Assembly: GCF_014204865.1 (NCBI RefSeq)
Contig: NZ_JACHMG010000001.1
Span: 1,302,001 to 1,366,000 of the forward strand
Direction of reading: 5' to 3'
DNA: 64,000 nucleotides
From: Amycolatopsis jiangsuensis
GTDB lineage: Bacteria; Actinomycetota; Actinomycetes; Mycobacteriales; Pseudonocardiaceae
Shown here in pieces: positions 8,588 through 16,720 of the stretch (positions within the stretch are counted from its first letter, which is position 1; each line of letters starts with the position of its first letter). Made by a program: the position numbers and the translations under genes. A model generated the notes under the pieces. That model had not been told where the DNA came from. It worked only from the letters and a program-made list of their open reading frames with translations, and ran no database searches.

Positions 8588-9528
8588 GAGTGGCCCGCCG
8601 CCTGCTCCAGGCCGTTGTCGTGCTCTGGGCCGCGTTCACGCTGTCGTTCCTGATCCTGTACCTGCTTCCCGGCGACTCCGTGCTCACCAAACTCGGTTCG
8701 GCCGAGGGCGGGCCGAGTGCGTCCCCGGAGCAGATCGCCCAATTGCGCGCGCAGTACGGCCTCGATCAGCCGGTGCTGGTCCAGTACGGGAAACAGCTGC
8801 TCGCCGCGCTGCACGGCGACTTCGGCACCTCGGTGAGCACCGGCGACGACGCGACGCACATGGTGCTGACCGCGTTGCCGCCGACACTGGCCGTCACGGG
8901 GCTCGCCTTGCTGTTCGCCGTGGTCTTCGGTGGCGCGATCGCGGTGCTCGGCACGTTCACCCGGACTCGCTGGGTGAGCCAGTTGCTGCTGTCCCTGCCG
9001 CCGCTGGGCACGTCACTGCCGACGTTCTGGGTGGGCCTGCTGCTGATCCAGCTGTTCTCGTTCCGGCTCCGGCTGGTTCCCGCGCTCGGCTCCGCCGGGT
9101 TCGCCTCGCTGATCCTGCCCGCGGTCACGCTCGCGCTGCCGACCGGCGCGATCATCGCGCAGGTGCTGGCGAAGAGCCTGCGCACCCAGCTCGCCGAGCC
9201 GTACGTGGAGATCGTGCGGGCCAAGGGCGCCGGCCGCGGCCGGGTCCACTTCGGACACGCGCTGCGCAACGCCGGACTGCCCACGCTCACTCTCGTCGGG
9301 GTGGTGGCCGGGAACCTGCTGGCCGGTTCGGTCGTCACGGAGACCGTGTTCTCCCGCGACGGGCTCGGCCGCATCACCGCCTCGGCGGTCACCTCCCAGG
9401 ACGTGCCGGTGGTCCAGGCGGTGATCGTGCTGGCCGCGTTCTTCTTCGTGGGCCTGAACCTGATCGTCGACCTGGTGTACCCGCTGCTGGATCCGCGGGT
9501 GCGGAAGGAGGTCACCGCCGATGGCTGA
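8584..9528 (+). CDS. ABC transporter permease, DppB type
   Basis: A 314-aa inner-membrane permease with six predicted helices. It opens with RVARRLLQAVVVLWAAFTLS and LLPGDSVLTKLG, typical of DppB/OppB proteins. An extracytoplasmic loop (LRAQYGLDQPVLVQYGKQLL) follows. The EAA loop that contacts the ATPase is ILAKSLRTQLAEPYVEIVRAKGAG in spirit, with the conserved sequence YVEIVRAKGAGRGRVHFGHA. The start overlaps the binding-protein stop and the 3' end overlaps the next permease by 8 bases, so the transporter is translated as a coupled unit. Confidence 0.92.
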   Translation: MRVARRLLQAVVVLWAAFTLSFLILYLLPGDSVLTKLGSAEGGPSASPEQIAQLRAQYGLDQPVLVQYGKQLLAALHGDFGTSVSTGDDATHMVLTALPPTLAVTGLALLFAVVFGGAIAVLGTFTRTRWVSQLLLSLPPLGTSLPTFWVGLLLIQLFSFRLRLVPALGSAGFASLILPAVTLALPTGAIIAQVLAKSLRTQLAEPYVEIVRAKGAGRGRVHFGHALRNAGLPTLTLVGVVAGNLLAGSVVTETVFSRDGLGRITASAVTSQDVPVVQAVIVLAAFFFVGLNLIVDLVYPLLDPRVRKEVTADG

Positions 9529-10360
9529 GGCCGTGCTGCCGGGGCACTCCCGGTTCGTGCTGCGCCGCCCCGGGCTCGTGCTGTCCGTGCTCCTGCTCGC
9601 CGCGGTGCTGATCGCCGCGTTCGCGCCGGGCTTGTTCACCGGCCAGGACCCGATCACCGGCGTGCCCGCCGAGCGTCTCCAGGGGCCCTCGCTCGCGCAC
9701 CTGTTCGGCACCGACGAGACCGGCCGCGACGTCTTCGCGCGGGTCGTCCACGGCGCCGGACTGTCCCTGCGGGCCACCGTGCTGGCCGTCGTCGTCGCGT
9801 TCCTCGCCGGTTCGGCGCTCGGCCTGCTCGCCGGGTTCCGCGGCGGCTGGCTCGAGGCGGTGGTGATGCGGGTCGTCGACGTCCTGCAGGCCGTCCCCGC
9901 GATCCTGCTCTCGCTGGCGCTGGTCACCTCCCTCGGGTTCGGCACCACCAACGTCGCGATCGCGGTCGGGGTCGCCAACCTCGCCGCGTTCGCGCGGCTG
10001 ATGCGAGCCGAGGTACTGCGGGTGCGCTCCGGCGTCTTCGTCGAAGCCGCCCGTGCGTCGGGAGTCCGGTGGGCCGGGGTACTGGGCCGGCACGTCCTGC
10101 CGAACGCACTGGGCCCGGTGCTCGTGCTCGCCACGGTGACCGTCGGGACCGCCGTGCTGGAAGTGTCGGCGCTCAGCTTCCTCGGCTTCGGCGCCGGCCC
10201 GCCGACCCCCGAATGGGGCGCGCTGGTGGCAGGCGGCCGCAATTTCCTCGCCACCGCCTGGTGGATGACCACTTTCCCGGGACTCACCGTGGCGGCGGTC
10301 GTGCTGGCCGCCAACCGGCTGTCGCGGGCCCTCGACGGTGAACGGAGCGAACGGCGATGA
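9521..10360 (+). CDS. ABC transporter permease, DppC type
   Basis: A 279-aa inner-membrane permease forming the heterodimer with the preceding DppB-type protein. The N-terminus has one helix (LVLSVLLLAAVLIAAFAPGL), then the DppC hallmark HLFGTDETGRDVFARVVHGA, then five more helices. The ATPase-contact loop reads VFVEAARASGVRWAGVLGRH. The C-terminal segment ends TFPGLTVAAVVLAANRLS. It overlaps both neighbours, the downstream one by ATGA. Assignment firm; cargo not predictable. Confidence 0.92.
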   Translation: MAEAVLPGHSRFVLRRPGLVLSVLLLAAVLIAAFAPGLFTGQDPITGVPAERLQGPSLAHLFGTDETGRDVFARVVHGAGLSLRATVLAVVVAFLAGSALGLLAGFRGGWLEAVVMRVVDVLQAVPAILLSLALVTSLGFGTTNVAIAVGVANLAAFARLMRAEVLRVRSGVFVEAARASGVRWAGVLGRHVLPNALGPVLVLATVTVGTAVLEVSALSFLGFGAGPPTPEWGALVAGGRNFLATAWWMTTFPGLTVAAVVLAANRLSRALDGERSERR

Positions 10361-11952
10361 GCCTGCTGGACATCCACGACCTGGCCGTGTCCTACCACAC
10401 CCCCTCCGGGGTGGTGCCCGCCGTGCGCGGCGTGGACCTGCGGGTCGAACCGGGCGAGATCGTGGCCGTGGTCGGCGAATCCGGGTCCGGCAAGAGCACC
10501 ACCGCACACGCCGCGATCGGGCTGCTGCCGCGCGGAGGCCGGGTGAGCGGCGGCACGATCTCCTTCGCCGGGCGCGACCTCACCGCATTGTCCGAAAAGG
10601 ACTGGCAGGGCGTGCGCGGGACCGGGATCGCCCTCGTACCGCAGGATCCGACCGTATCCCTCGATCCCGTACGGAGGATCGGTGACCAGGTCGCCGAGGT
10701 GCTGCTGGTCCACCGGCTGGCACCGCGCCGCGGCTCGGCGGCCCGTGCGGTGGAGCTGCTGCGCCGGGCCGGGGTCGACCGCCCGGAGGTCCGCGCCCGG
10801 CAGTACCCGCACGAGCTCTCCGGCGGCCTGCGGCAGCGGGTGCTGATCGCGATCGCGCTAGCGGGAGAACCCCGGCTGATCATCGCCGACGAACCGACGA
10901 GCGCGCTCGATGTGACCGTGCAGCGGGAAATCCTGGACCACCTGGACGAACTGGCGGCCGGATCGGGTACCGCGGTACTGCTGATCACGCACGATCTCGG
11001 CGTCGCCGCCGACCGGGCCGCCCGCGTCGCCGTGCTGTCGCAAGGAAAGCTCGTGGAGGAAGGTCCCACGGGTGAGCTGCTGGCCGCCCCGGCGCAGGAC
11101 TACACGCGCCGGCTGCTCGCCGCGGCGCCGAGCCTGTCGGGCACCCCGGTCCGGCCACCGCGTCCGGAAGGTCCTGGCGTGCTGCTGTCGGCCGAGTCGC
11201 TGGTGAAGACGTTCTCCTTGCCACGCAAGGGATCGGTACGCGCGGTCGATGACGTCTCGTTCCGGCTGACCCGCGGCCGCACGCTGGCCCTCGTCGGCGA
11301 GTCCGGCTCCGGCAAGACGACCACCGCCCGGATCGTGGTCGGTCTCGAAACGCCCAGCTCCGGCACGATCACCTTCGACGGCCGGGAACTCCCCCGCGAC
11401 TCCGCCGCACTACGCCGGCTGCGGCGCCGCTTCCAGCTCGTGTACCAGAACCCCTACTCGTCGTTGAACCCGCGGTTCTCCATCGCCGAGGTGATCGGCG
11501 AGCCGCTGCGCGCCTTCGGCGCCGGGACCCGGGCCGAACGCGCGCGGCGGGTGAGCGAGCTGGCCGACCAGGTCGCGCTCCCCGCGGCCCTGCTCGGCCG
11601 GCGGCCGGCCGAGCTCTCCGGCGGCCAGCGCCAGCGCGCCGCGATCGCGCGGGCGCTGGCACTGGCGCCGGATCTCGTGGTGCTCGACGAACCGGTGTCG
11701 GCCCTCGACGTGTCGGTGCAGGCGCAGATCCTGGAGCTGCTGGTGCAGCTGCAGGACGAACTCGGCCTGACCTACCTCTTCATCACCCACGACCTCGCCG
11801 TGGTGCGGGAGATCGCCGATGAGGTCGGGGTGCTGCGCCGAGGACGGCTGGTCGAGCTGGGCCCGGCGAGCGAGGTGCTGCAGCGGCCCCGCGCACAGTA
11901 CACGCGGGACCTGCTCGCCGCCGTGCCCGGCGCCCACCGGGTGGACGCCTGA
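10357..11952 (+). CDS. Double ATP-binding ABC transporter subunit (DppD-DppF fusion)
   Basis: A 531-aa protein carrying two complete ABC ATPase domains, each energising half of the peptide/nickel-type importer. Domain 1 (about residues 5-255) has Walker A VGESGSGKST, signature LSGGLRQR and Walker B LIIADEPTSALD. Domain 2 (about 270-525) has VGESGSGKTT, LSGGQRQR and LVVLDEPVSALD. In many bacteria these are separate DppD and DppF proteins; the fused form is common in actinomycetes. It is the last gene of the transporter operon. The convergent glucanase gene ends only 6 bases away, leaving no room for a separate terminator. Confidence 0.93.
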   Translation: MSLLDIHDLAVSYHTPSGVVPAVRGVDLRVEPGEIVAVVGESGSGKSTTAHAAIGLLPRGGRVSGGTISFAGRDLTALSEKDWQGVRGTGIALVPQDPTVSLDPVRRIGDQVAEVLLVHRLAPRRGSAARAVELLRRAGVDRPEVRARQYPHELSGGLRQRVLIAIALAGEPRLIIADEPTSALDVTVQREILDHLDELAAGSGTAVLLITHDLGVAADRAARVAVLSQGKLVEEGPTGELLAAPAQDYTRRLLAAAPSLSGTPVRPPRPEGPGVLLSAESLVKTFSLPRKGSVRAVDDVSFRLTRGRTLALVGESGSGKTTTARIVVGLETPSSGTITFDGRELPRDSAALRRLRRRFQLVYQNPYSSLNPRFSIAEVIGEPLRAFGAGTRAERARRVSELADQVALPAALLGRRPAELSGGQRQRAAIARALALAPDLVVLDEPVSALDVSVQAQILELLVQLQDELGLTYLFITHDLAVVREIADEVGVLRRGRLVELGPASEVLQRPRAQYTRDLLAAVPGAHRVDA

Positions 11953-11958
11953 ATGCCG

Positions 11959-12879
11959 TCACCAGCCGACGGCGACCTCCAGCCACTGCGGGTCGTTGTG
12001 CGAGACGAACGACGACTGGCCGGCCGCGTCGTCGTAGGGGAACCCGTACGCCCGGTTGTCGATGCCGTGGTCGTGCCAGAACTTCGCGTAGTAGTTCGCC
12101 GGAGCGGCCTGGTAGAAGTGCGCCGGGTCCTGCTGCTGGTCGGCGGGCAGGTCCGCGGTGTGCCGGTTCAGCGCCGCACACTTGTCCGCGGATTCGGCCA
12201 GCGACCCGGCACACGCGGCGATGTTCCCGGTCGTCTCGTCCACCCCGACCGAGTGGGCGTAGTCGGTGAAGTAGTTCTCGCTCTTGCCGCCCGGCTGGAA
12301 GTCCGGGCTCTTGCCCGGCGCGAGGATCCGGTCCTGTCCCTGGACCAGTCCCTTGAACTCGTCGGGCACCTCGTTCTGGAACTTGCTGAAGGTGGCCTCT
12401 CGGTCCTCCTGGAAGGTTTCGTAGTCGTCACCGACCTGGGTGTCGAAACCGTCGTGCGCATGCAGCCGCATGGCGAGCTTGAGCCCGAACGCGTCCACCC
12501 GGGTGGTGTTGCCGTTGAAGACGTCGTCGCCCACGGTGAACTCGATGAAGTCGGTGTACTGGCTGTCCGGCGACCCGAGGAAGAAGTTCATCCGGCCCGA
12601 GGAGTTCGCGGCCATGTCCACGGTCGGCTGCTCGGCGATCGAGTGCGTCTCGCCGTTGAAGCTCCAGTAGACCTGGTCGTCCGGGTACTTGCCGTTCGTC
12701 TGGTTGAGCACCTTCACGGTCAGCACGTTCTGCGCCTCCGGGATGCTGCCGGTGTCGCCCCAGAACGAATCGGGCGGGGTGCTGCCGGGCGCGGCCGCGG
12801 CGACCGGGGCGGTCAGCCCCAGCGCGGTCAGCGCGAGCACCGCGGCGAACGCGGTCCGGCGGCGGGTGGAAAGGGGCAT
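11959..12879 (-). CDS. Secreted GH64-like beta-1,3-glucanase
   Basis: A 306-aa exported protein. The ATG at 12879 is preceded by an AGGAGGAAC site. A classical signal peptide (MPLSTRRRTAFAAVLALTAL and on to APVAAAAPG) precedes the mature part. It resembles glycoside hydrolase family 64, the laminaripentaose-producing beta-1,3-glucanases. Matching pieces are QVYWSFNGETHSI, DFIEFTVGDDVFNGNTTRVD (carrying the Glu and Asp expected for catalysis), a central NEVPDEFKGLVQ and the C-terminal YAKFWHDHGIDNRAYGFPYD ending in SHNDPQWLEVAVGW. The protein is somewhat shorter than typical members and has no carbohydrate-binding module. Role inferred: fungal or plant beta-glucan degradation. Confidence 0.8.
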   Translation of the reverse strand: MPLSTRRRTAFAAVLALTALGLTAPVAAAAPGSTPPDSFWGDTGSIPEAQNVLTVKVLNQTNGKYPDDQVYWSFNGETHSIAEQPTVDMAANSSGRMNFFLGSPDSQYTDFIEFTVGDDVFNGNTTRVDAFGLKLAMRLHAHDGFDTQVGDDYETFQEDREATFSKFQNEVPDEFKGLVQGQDRILAPGKSPDFQPGGKSENYFTDYAHSVGVDETTGNIAACAGSLAESADKCAALNRHTADLPADQQQDPAHFYQAAPANYYAKFWHDHGIDNRAYGFPYDDAAGQSSFVSHNDPQWLEVAVGW

Positions 12880-13189
12880 GGTTCCTCCTGGCGCGGCGAG
12901 CGGACCCGCGGGGGGATCCCACGGGCGGGCAGCCTCGGCACGAGGGCGGAACGCCACGGGGGCGCACGACCGGGCCGGGGGAAAGGTTCATACCATTCCC
13001 GCGCTGTGTCAAGTCCTCACCGGCCGGTGGTCCGGTTCCGTCCGCCGTCCGGCCGTCCCGGCCGCCCCCGTTCGGCGGTTGCGCCCGCAGGCCCGGCCTG
13101 CTCTCCGCCGCGAGCGGAGTCCGCCGGAACAATGCCCGCGGGCCCGATGTTGGCTTCGGGCAAGGACAGTTCACGAGGGAGGACCAGCC
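12880..13189. promoter_or_regulatory. Divergent intergenic region between glucanase and monooxygenase
   Basis: 310 bases without a supported gene. It carries the AGGAGG site of the glucanase (12882-12888, minus strand) and a GAGGGAGGA site for the monooxygenase (13175-13183). On the minus strand TTGACA (13012-13007) and TATGAA (12992-12987) resemble promoter boxes, but the 14-base spacing is short. The rest is very GC-rich with no repeat seen. Confidence 0.35.
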
Positions 13190-14224
13190 GTGCCGCCGCC
13201 CACCCGGCCCCTGCGCAAACTGGGGTTTCTCACCATCGGCCTCTTCGACGGCGACGATCCGCGCCCCGGTCACGAGTCCACGCTGCGGATCATCGAGCTG
13301 GGCGAGCAGCTGGGCTTCGACAGCGCCTGGGTGCGGCACCGGCACCTGCAGTACGGCATCTCCTCACCGGTCGCCGTGCTCGCCGCGGCCACCCAGCGCA
13401 CCCGGCGCATCGACCTCGGCACCGCGGTCATCCCGCTGGGCTGGGAGAATCCGCTGCGCCTGGCCGAGGACCTGGCCACCGTGGACGTGCTGTCCGGCGG
13501 CCGGCTGAACCCGGGCCTGAGCGTCGGCCCACCGATGCACTACGACGCCGTGCGCCCGGCGTTGTACCCGGACACCGGTGATCGGGAGGACTTCGGCTAC
13601 GAGCGGGTGTCCCGGCTGCTGTCCCTGGTCCGCGGCGAACCCGCGTCCACCTTCGACGGGGAGGAAGGCATCGAGGTCTTCTCCGAGCGCGTGCAGCCGC
13701 ATTCGCCCGGGCTCGGCAGCCGCCTCTGGTACGGCGGCGCGAGCACCCGTTCCGCCCGGTGGGCCGGAGAGAACGGGATGAACTACCTGACCAGCAGCGT
13801 GGTCCGTGCCGAGGATTCCGGAAGTTTCGAGGAGATCCAGCTCTCGCACGTCCGTGCCTTCCGCGCGCACCACCCCGACGGCGAACAAGCCCGGGTTTCC
13901 CAGGGCCTGGTGGTGATTCCGACCGACAGCGCCACGCCCGGGCAGCGCGCCAAGTACGAGGACTACGCGGCGAAGCGGCTGCCTCGCACCGCCAGTCCGC
14001 AGGGCCCGGCGAAGATGCTCTTCTCCCCCGATTTCGTCGGCACCTCGGCCGAACTCGCCGAACGGCTCTACGCCCACCCCGCCTTCCGCGAGATCGACGA
14101 GGTCGCCTTCGCGCTGCCGTTCACCTTCGAGCACGAGGACTACGTCCAGATCCTGACCGATCTCGCCACCCGGCTCGGCCCCGAGCTGGGCTGGAAACCG
14201 GCGGCCGGCACACCGGGGCGCTGA
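13190..14224 (+). CDS. Luciferase-like FMN-dependent monooxygenase (KPN_01858-type)
   Basis: A 344-aa LLM-class flavin oxidoreductase. The GTG at 13190 is chosen for its GAGGGAGGA site; longer upstream reading is not supported. It opens with KLGFLTIGLFDGDDPRPGHE and continues ELGEQLGFDSAWVRHRHLQY, with IDLGTAVIPLGWENPLRLAE and the flavin-pocket segment GGRLNPGLSVGPPMHYD. From memory, this pattern fits the TIGR04027 family of putative FMN-dependent monooxygenases that sit beside peptide-type ABC transporters, and such a transporter lies just upstream here. That context suggests import and oxidation of a small compound, but the substrate is unknown. Confidence 0.85.
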   Translation: MPPPTRPLRKLGFLTIGLFDGDDPRPGHESTLRIIELGEQLGFDSAWVRHRHLQYGISSPVAVLAAATQRTRRIDLGTAVIPLGWENPLRLAEDLATVDVLSGGRLNPGLSVGPPMHYDAVRPALYPDTGDREDFGYERVSRLLSLVRGEPASTFDGEEGIEVFSERVQPHSPGLGSRLWYGGASTRSARWAGENGMNYLTSSVVRAEDSGSFEEIQLSHVRAFRAHHPDGEQARVSQGLVVIPTDSATPGQRAKYEDYAAKRLPRTASPQGPAKMLFSPDFVGTSAELAERLYAHPAFREIDEVAFALPFTFEHEDYVQILTDLATRLGPELGWKPAAGTPGR

Positions 14225-14317
14225 ACCGGCGACGTTCGGGACCGGCCGGCGCGGCGCTGCGGTCTTCCCGTTCCTCGGGAACCGGAATTCGCCACGGCCC
14301 CGGGGGTTGATTCCGGC

Positions 14318-15241
14318 ATGAGCATCGGAATCGCACTGTCCGTAACCAGTCCGGCCGGCAACTACGTCGACGCCATCGTCGAGCAAGCGCGCACCGCCGC
14401 GGCCGCCGGAGTCCGCACCGCGTGGCTGGGGCAGCGACTCGACTACGACGCGGCCGCCCTCGCCACAGTCGTCGGACGCGAGGTGCCCGGGTTGCACGTC
14501 GGCACCTCCGCCATCCCGATCTTCGGCCGCCACCCCCTGCTCGTCTCGTCGCAGGCGCAGACGGCACAGGCCGCCACGCACGGCCGTTTCCACCTCGGAC
14601 TGGCCCTCGGTGCACGGTTCCTCGTCGAGGACGTCTTCGGGCTGCCTTTCGAACGGCCCGTCGCGCTGCTCCGGGAATTCCTCACCGCAGTCGCCGGACT
14701 CCTCGGCGGCGGCGAAAACGCCTTCCACGGGGAACGCCTCACCGCGGCCCCGACCCTGCCGGTCACGGTCGCCGGCGCGGAGCCGCGCGTCCCGGTGCTG
14801 GTGGCCGCGATGGGGCCGAAAGCCCTTCGCACCACCGGCGAACTCGCCGACGGCACACTCCCCTACCTGGCGAGCCCGCGGGTGCTCGGCGAACACATCG
14901 TCCCGACGATCACCCGAGCCGCCGAGGACGCCGGCCGGCCCGCCCCCAGGATCGTCGCGTTCGTCGCCGGAACCGTCACCGGGGACGTCGAGGGAGTACG
15001 CGAGAAGGCACTGCGCGAAATGGCCTTCTACGACCAGGTTCCCTCATATCAGCGCGTCGTCTCCCTGGCCGGCGCGACGCGCGCCGGTGAGCTCGCGGTG
15101 ATCGGCGACGAGTCCAGCATCGCGAGCGCCGTGCGCAGCTACTTCGATGCGGGCGCGACCGAGGTGGTGTTCACGCAGACCGACCTCGGCAGCCCCGAAG
15201 ACCAGCGCCGGACTTTCGACGCCCTCGGCGGGCTGGCGTAG
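14318..15241 (+). CDS. Luciferase-like, probably F420-dependent oxidoreductase
   Basis: A 307-aa LLM-class enzyme. It begins MSIGIALSVTSPAGNYVDAI and has the barrel segments AGVRTAWLGQRLDYDAAALA, VGTSAIPIFGRHPLLVSSQA and HGRFHLGLALGARFLVEDVF. This is the style of F420-dependent LLM enzymes (TIGR03564-like) common in mycobacteria and Pseudonocardiaceae. It is separated from the previous LLM gene by about 93 bases and may be independently transcribed. It is convergent with the TetR gene at 15267. Cofactor choice (F420 versus FMN) is inferred from family resemblance only. Confidence 0.82.
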   Translation: MSIGIALSVTSPAGNYVDAIVEQARTAAAAGVRTAWLGQRLDYDAAALATVVGREVPGLHVGTSAIPIFGRHPLLVSSQAQTAQAATHGRFHLGLALGARFLVEDVFGLPFERPVALLREFLTAVAGLLGGGENAFHGERLTAAPTLPVTVAGAEPRVPVLVAAMGPKALRTTGELADGTLPYLASPRVLGEHIVPTITRAAEDAGRPAPRIVAFVAGTVTGDVEGVREKALREMAFYDQVPSYQRVVSLAGATRAGELAVIGDESSIASAVRSYFDAGATEVVFTQTDLGSPEDQRRTFDALGGLA

Positions 15242-15266
15242 CGGCCGGCCCCTCCGGCCGACATCG

Positions 15267-15860
15267 CTACCGGCTCTGGTCCCACCCGAGCGCGGCCGCC
15301 AGGGTCCGCAGGCACAGGGCATGCAACTCGTCCCGGCTGATCCGACCGTGCAGCAACCATTCCACGCTGCTCACGCGGACGAACGACAGCCAGGCCAGCA
15401 ACGCCACGCCCGCCACCTCGCGGCGCGCTCCGGACAGCTCCAGCGCGTCCAGCAAGCGGCCGCGCAGGGTCGCCAGCTCGTCGGCGATGATGCTCTGGAT
15501 CACCGGATCGCCCGCGAGGTCGCGGTTCGCCGTGAGCACCGTGGTGGGGTTCGCGGCGAAGTAGTCGAAGTGCGCGTCGAGCCCGGCCGACACCCACTCC
15601 CGCACCGGCCCCGGAGCGGGAGTGGGAGTGGGAGTCGGTCCGGTCACCGTGACGAGCTCGTCGGCCGAGCGCCGGTACACCGCCGCGAACAGGTCACGTT
15701 TGCTCGGGAAGTAGCGGTACACCAACGCCCGCGACACACCGGCTGCCGCACCGACCTCGTCCATGCGCACCTCGTGGTACGGGCGCTCGGCGAACAGCCG
15801 CGCGCCGAGGTCGATCAGCTGGGTCCGCCGCTGGTCGGGCGTCAGGCGTCGCCGGGTCAT
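15267..15860 (-). CDS. TetR-family transcriptional regulator
   Basis: A 197-aa repressor. The N-terminal helix-turn-helix is clear: RTQLIDLGARLFAERPYHEV, then MDEVGAAAGVSRALVYRYFP and SKRDLFAAVY. The C-terminal ligand domain has the helical pattern expected, with WLSFVRVSSVEWLLHGRI near the end. It is divergent from the deazaflavin oxidoreductase gene with about 70 bases between, which hold a pair of direct repeats. Repression of both genes from that site is the simplest reading. Ligand unknown. Confidence 0.9.
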   Translation of the reverse strand: MTRRRLTPDQRRTQLIDLGARLFAERPYHEVRMDEVGAAAGVSRALVYRYFPSKRDLFAAVYRRSADELVTVTGPTPTPTPAPGPVREWVSAGLDAHFDYFAANPTTVLTANRDLAGDPVIQSIIADELATLRGRLLDALELSGARREVAGVALLAWLSFVRVSSVEWLLHGRISRDELHALCLRTLAAALGWDQSR

Positions 15861-15866
15861 CCCGAC

Positions 15867-15919
15867 AGCTTACTTGACACGCGTCTACTACGTGCTAGCT
15901 TACTGCACACGCGTACAAC
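15867..15919. promoter_or_regulatory. Direct-repeat operator and promoter of the TetR/nitroreductase pair
   Basis: Two 18-base direct repeats, AGCTTACTTGACACGCGT (15867-15884) and AGCTTACTGCACACGCGT (15897-15914), match at 16 of 18 positions with a 30-base period. The first contains TTGACA (15874-15879), and TAGCTT (15896-15901) lies 16 bases on as a -10-like box reading rightwards. The second repeat therefore sits over the -10 and start region, as expected for repression. The 30-base period, about three helical turns, suits two dimers on one face. Confidence 0.6.
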
Positions 15920-15931
15920 AAAGGGGTGACC

Positions 15932-16714
15932 GTGCCGGACTACACGTCCACAGTGGACATCGAGCGGCCGGCCGGCGACCGGCGTACCGCCGAGCAGTGG
16001 GCACGGGCGGTCTGGGAAGAAGCGTCCTCGCCGATGCGGCTGTTCCTCCGTACCGGGTGGTGGTGCTTGGGGTTGCGCGGCCGTCCGGCCCCGGGCCGCG
16101 TGCTGGGCTGGACGGTCGCCGAGTCCGCGCCGCACCGGATCGTGCTCGAGAACCCGTCCCGGATCATGACCTCCCGCAACGTGGTCCGGCTCGACGAGAA
16201 GCGCGTGCGATGGACCACCGACGTCGACTTCGACCGCGCCCCGGCCCGCTTCCTGTGGTCACTCGCCGCGCCGATCCACCACCGCGTCATCCCGGCCCGC
16301 CTGCGCCGTGCCGCGAAGAACCCGCGGCGGCCCGGCGACCGGCAGCACCGGCTCGTGACCGGTTTCCAGCGCCGGCTGGGCAACCCGCTGCTCGCGCGGC
16401 TGCCAGGGCAGACCCTGCTGGAGACCACCGGGCGCACGTCCGGGCTCCCCCGGCGGACCCCGATCGGCGGCCGCCGCACCGGCGGGGAGTTCTGGCTGGT
16501 GTCCGAGTTCGGCGTGCGTTCGCACTACGTGCGCAACATCCAGGCGGATCCCCGCGTACGGCTGCGGCTGCGCGGGCGCTGGCACCACGGCGTCGCCCAC
16601 CCGGTCCCCGAGGACGACGCCCGGGCGCGGCTGAAGTCGTTGCCACGCATGAACAGCACCGTGGTCCGCGCCTTCGGGACCGACCTGCTCACGATCCGCA
16701 TCGACCTCGATTGA
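15932..16714 (+). CDS. DUF2867-like domain fused to deazaflavin-dependent nitroreductase
   Basis: A 260-aa protein (an in-frame GTG at 15926 would add two residues; 15932 lies 5 bases after AGGGG). The N-terminal 130 residues look like a DUF2867/SRPBCC-type lipid-binding fold (FLRTGWWCLGLRGRPAPGRV; WTTDVDFDRAPARFLW). The C-terminal 130 residues resemble Ddn, the F420H2-dependent nitroreductase family: LLETTGRTSGLPRRTPIGGR, EFWLVSEFGVRSHYVRNIQA and DPRVRLRLRGRW. The fusion could place an F420 reductase beside a hydrophobic ligand pocket. It is controlled, by inference, by the divergent TetR repressor. Confidence 0.8.
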   Translation: MPDYTSTVDIERPAGDRRTAEQWARAVWEEASSPMRLFLRTGWWCLGLRGRPAPGRVLGWTVAESAPHRIVLENPSRIMTSRNVVRLDEKRVRWTTDVDFDRAPARFLWSLAAPIHHRVIPARLRRAAKNPRRPGDRQHRLVTGFQRRLGNPLLARLPGQTLLETTGRTSGLPRRTPIGGRRTGGEFWLVSEFGVRSHYVRNIQADPRVRLRLRGRWHHGVAHPVPEDDARARLKSLPRMNSTVVRAFGTDLLTIRIDLD

Positions 16715-16720
16715 GCTCGC

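Noticed and set aside
9013..10812. 599-codon minus-strand open frame across the permease genes
   Set aside because: It is antisense to three clear ABC transporter genes, has Arg/Ala/Thr-rich low-information sequence and arises from high-GC codon bias.
12428..13345. 305-codon minus-strand frame over the glucanase signal-peptide region
   Set aside because: It overlaps two supported genes and the intergenic region in the wrong frame; the glucanase frame has a signal peptide and a good ribosome-binding site.
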